Part shown: positions 30,085-32,590 of the stretch, one piece after another
How positions within the stretch are numbered: position 1 is the stretch's first letter
How the letters are laid out: each line of letters opens with the position of its first letter
Assembly: GCA_027972325.1 (NCBI GenBank)
Contig: JAPMOS010000296.1
Coordinates: 1-32,590 of the forward strand
Length of the DNA: 32,590 bases
Origin: Paratrimastix pyriformis
Taxonomy: Eukaryota; Preaxostyla; Paratrimastigidae
Direction: 5' to 3'
Translations under genes and position numbers: made by a program
The notes under the pieces: generated by a model
Told to the model about the DNA's origin: nothing
What the model saw: only the letters and a program-made list of their open reading frames with translations
The model's database searches: none

Positions 30085-31044
30085 GCGATCAGTTTGATCG
30101 CATTGGCACCACTCCACCTTTCAGCGACACTGCCCATCATAGCCGGGCATTCAAAACCAAATGGTTCGTATAGTCTCTCGCCCCACACCAACATTTCCCA
30201 TCCCTTCACCATTGATGTAGAATCTGATGTTGGCCGTGATGTAACGCTGCAAGATTGCCATCATGGCCAGTCTGCCCGACATTTCGCATCTCATGGTCTG
30301 CGTATTTATTCCGCCATTTCCCGTCTGAGCATTGATGACCACCAGTGCGTTCTTGCGTTTCCGGGCCGCCCTGGAGATGCGTCCGCGGCGGCTGAAGGAC
30401 TGGAGGCTTGTGCGAAAGTCTCCCTCCACCTCCTCCCCGTCGCATTGGTGAACCAACCGAAACCCCAGGTCCGTTCCTGTTGCACCTTGCCTATGTCCTG
30501 TTTGATGCTTTGCCCGGCAATCTTGTCTGCCAATCTGTTCCCCTCCGCATCCAGCGATGCCCCTGTCTCCTGGTGCCCCTTCACCCACACCAGCCGGACA
30601 CCCCCTGTGCTCCTTCAGAATTCGCTGTCCCCTTCGGAGGAGGCCCTCGGCCTTCGACTCGATCAGGTCCGTCGGTGTCCAGTCGTCCTTCATCAGCCTC
30701 TCCACCCATCCCTTTGCCACCTTACTGTCCGTGCGCACCTCCACGTTTGCATCCTGTCCCACTCTGATGGCTTCCAGGATGGCTTCCAGCTCTGCCTCAT
30801 TGTTTGTTTGCCCTTTTCCCGTGCACCTTCTCCCGACCCGCACAGCCAGTGCCCCATTGGACAGCCGCTCCACCACCGCCAATGCAGCTCGCCGGTCCTT
30901 CTTCTTCTTGGTCGCGCTACCATCTGTGTAAAAAGTCCGCCACTTCAGCTCGGGCTCCTCCACCCGCACCTCCACCTCCTCACACTCCGCCCGCAGTGCC
31001 TCCCATCGCCTCCACATTGCCTCGTCCCACTTGCCCGCTCTCAT
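30085..31044 (-). pseudogene. RNase H domain and knuckle of LINE copy C
   Basis: The 30151-31044 frame (297 residues) is the best RNase H of the three copies. It has WRTFYTDGSATKKKKDRRAA (near 30910-30945), TNNEAELEAILEAIRVG (near 30780), VEVRTDSKVAKGW (near 30730) and, in the overlapping frame, VKGHQETGASLDAEGNRLAD (near 30530-30590), giving D, E, D, D. The frame slips between the third and fourth acidic residues. Further on are AILQRYITANIRFYINGEGM and the knuckle region (near 30120-30200). Confidence 0.8.
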
Positions 31045-32590
31045 CCGGCTCTTCTTGCTTTCCCCGTTCTGGTCCAGGTGCCTCTCCGCCCCCTCTTCTT
31101 GTCGCTGGCTTCAACATGCATCCTCTCCGTTTCGCCATCCCCGCTCGTCGGGCTTCCCTTTCTTGGCGGCCTCACCCCGGCTCCCCGCTTCGGCGTTTCC
31201 TGTTCGCCACGACCACCAGCTTTCCTCCTTGCCCCACCATCAGCTTGGCTTGTCTCATCTTCCTCTCGGGTCTGGGATCCCGTGATCCTCCCACCATCCT
31301 CTCTCTCTTGCCCGTATCCCGTCCCGCCCTCTCGGCTCTCCTCCTTTTCCTGTTCCGTCCTTGCCCTCTTTCGATCTCTTTCTGCCACTTCTTCCTCTCG
31401 GATCCTCCTCGCCAACTTAACATATTCCGTCTCCACTTTGTTCCCCACACACACACCCGCTCCTTGATGGCCTCCACGTACTGCGGCATCGTGCCCTTCC
31501 ACTGAAACCTACCGCCCACAATCAGGTCAGCCACACTCCTGATGCCCCTCTTCATGAGTGTCTGCCTATGCCGCTTGGTGATTTTGCATGGCTCTGCCAG
31601 CTCCTCCAGTGTTGTCGGCATTCCCCATTCCGCTTCCTTTTTCAATACTTCCCATCCCTCACGATGGCCAACCCCTTCTTGTGCAAGATCCTCAACATCC
31701 CCGACACCACCCCCGGCATCTTCTCCTTCGCGTGCAGTCTGACCCACTTCCGGGGTTGTCCAGCAGCGGCTCACTCGTCGTCCACAACTTTTGCAGCAGG
31801 GCTATCTCTTCACGGAGCATCACGCCGCACCCTTGTTGGTCTGCCACCCTGCCCAGCAGTTGCGTGAGCACCATCATGTCGTGCACATCCACCGGGTCCT
31901 TGAGACCCATCCCACCCTCATCCTCCGGGAAGAAGAGCACCTCCGCCGGGTCGCATTTCCCCAAGCACCCACCGATCTCCCGAAATACTCGCGCATAGCG
32001 CTGTTGAAGAATCTCAAGGTCCTTCTGCGGCATGGGGCACTGCCTCGCCGTATATTGTAGGCACGTCGACACGCACTCGTTGATCATCTGCACCATCAAC
32101 CTCGGTGGGACCTTCTTGTCCATCAGCCTGTGCAACCTCCCACACATTTTCTGGATGACCTTCTCCGTGTTGATCTTCATGTTCATCTCTCGTCTATCCA
32201 AATTCCCAGGTACCGGATGGCCCCACCCTCTGCTGGACCTTGATGACTCGACCCTCACCCAGGTCCAGGTCCGTCTTGCTCTTCACCCCCACACAGGTAG
32301 TCACACTTGGTCCACGACAGCTGCATACCCGCCTCCACCTTCCGTCTCACTGTGTTGACCAACCGTACCATCTGCTCCTTGGTTCGAGTGACCAGCATCA
32401 CATCGTCAGCAAAGGCAAGGACTTTCACCTTCCTTCCACTATCCAGGATATACCCACCTTCCTGCTTTCGCACCTCTGCCAGCACTTCCTCCATGAATGA
32501 GATAAATAGCAGACATGAAGCGGGTCCCCCTGACTAATGCCTCTCTCTATCTCATAGCTCTCCGTCGGCCGAAACCCGTAATGACTTTGG
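31045..32590 (-). pseudogene. Variable linker and reverse transcriptase of LINE copy C (partial)
   Basis: From the window end inward, the RT shows the strand before the catalytic box (GISQGDP-like, near 32540), then LAFADDVMLVTRTKEQMVRL (near 32360-32420), MELSW-like MQLSWTKCDYLCGG and the thumb (NTEKVIQKMCGRLHRLMDKK near 32100-32180, then MGLKDPVDVHDMMVLTQLLG near 31880). The 31692-32258 frame (188 residues) carries most of the thumb. The linker, about 31045-31400, is again basic and low-complexity and unlike those of A and B. The N-terminal part lies outside the window. Confidence 0.82.

Larger units (their letters stand above)
28716..32590 (-). mobile_element. LINE copy C, diverged relative of copies A and B, continues past the window end
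   Basis: The minus strand carries the same order as A and B, read from the right: RT (cut by the window end), linker, RNase H, C-terminal domain, stop near 28902, hairpin 3' UTR and CA tail. Protein pieces differ from copy B at roughly one residue in three in the C-terminal domain, so it is a separate subfamily rather than a recent duplicate. The plus-strand open frames over it, including one of 578 residues at 29731-31467, are antisense shadows caused by the high GC content. Confidence 0.88.

Noticed and set aside
29731-31467. 578-residue plus-strand open frame
   Set aside because: It is antisense to LINE copy C, is Pro/Ser/Leu-rich as GC-rich antisense usually is, and has no domain; the minus strand carries RNase H and the other LINE motifs.

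Overview
The window is eukaryotic and built almost entirely of mobile DNA. No host gene, tRNA, rRNA or CRISPR array was recognised. It has two sharply different halves. Positions 1-17955 are AT-rich and carry a virus-like DNA transposon of the Polinton/Maverick type. Positions 17956-32590 are GC-rich and carry three copies of one non-LTR retrotransposon (LINE) family plus a scrap of a DIRS- or Ty3-like element. The host cannot be named from the sequence; this mix fits a protist, an early-branching fungus or an invertebrate.

Polinton half. Positions 1-4020 are badly decayed coding traces on both strands, including a Cys-rich minus-strand region that may be a zinc-ribbon transcription factor. 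From 4.9 to 9.7 kb a minus-strand train runs PolB (protein-primed family B DNA polymerase), then a small charged protein, then a GIY-YIG nuclease. A plus-strand DDE integrase (9.8-10.8 kb) converges on a newly noted 56-residue minus-strand ORF. Next comes an AT-rich repeat (11103-11894) that looks like an element terminus. A cassette of virion-type genes follows: a CxxC zinc-finger N-terminus, an acidic protein, a four-helix membrane protein, and a long fibre ending in a peptidase S74 (self-cleaving chaperone) domain. A 224-residue minus-strand protein, possibly an ssDNA-binding protein, closes the cassette. A second, nearly identical copy of the terminal repeat in the same orientation (17166-17955) ends it. 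The element is a fossil: PolB, integrase and fibre are each broken, while several small genes look whole.

LINE half. Copy A (17956-22824, plus) starts exactly at the outer edge of the second terminal repeat. Copy B (22831-27565, plus) follows head-to-tail after only 6 bp and is nearly identical to A. Copy C (28716 to the window end, minus) is a more diverged relative. All three have the order reverse transcriptase, variable basic linker, RNase H, CCHC-like knuckle, and a C-terminal domain that may be a methyltransferase-like fold. Their short 3' UTR has four hairpins followed by a (CA)n tail. Copies B and C point tail-to-tail and enclose about 1.1 kb of a DIRS/Ty3-like gag-RT fragment.

The strongest leads are the S74 fibre in a Polinton, the same-orientation terminal repeats around the structural cassette, a promoter-like motif shared by several element genes, the covarying 3' hairpins of the LINE, its unexplained C-terminal domain, and a linker that has diverged between otherwise near-identical LINE copies. 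A and B differ mostly by single-base length changes in homopolymers, so base-level quality of the assembly should be kept in mind.
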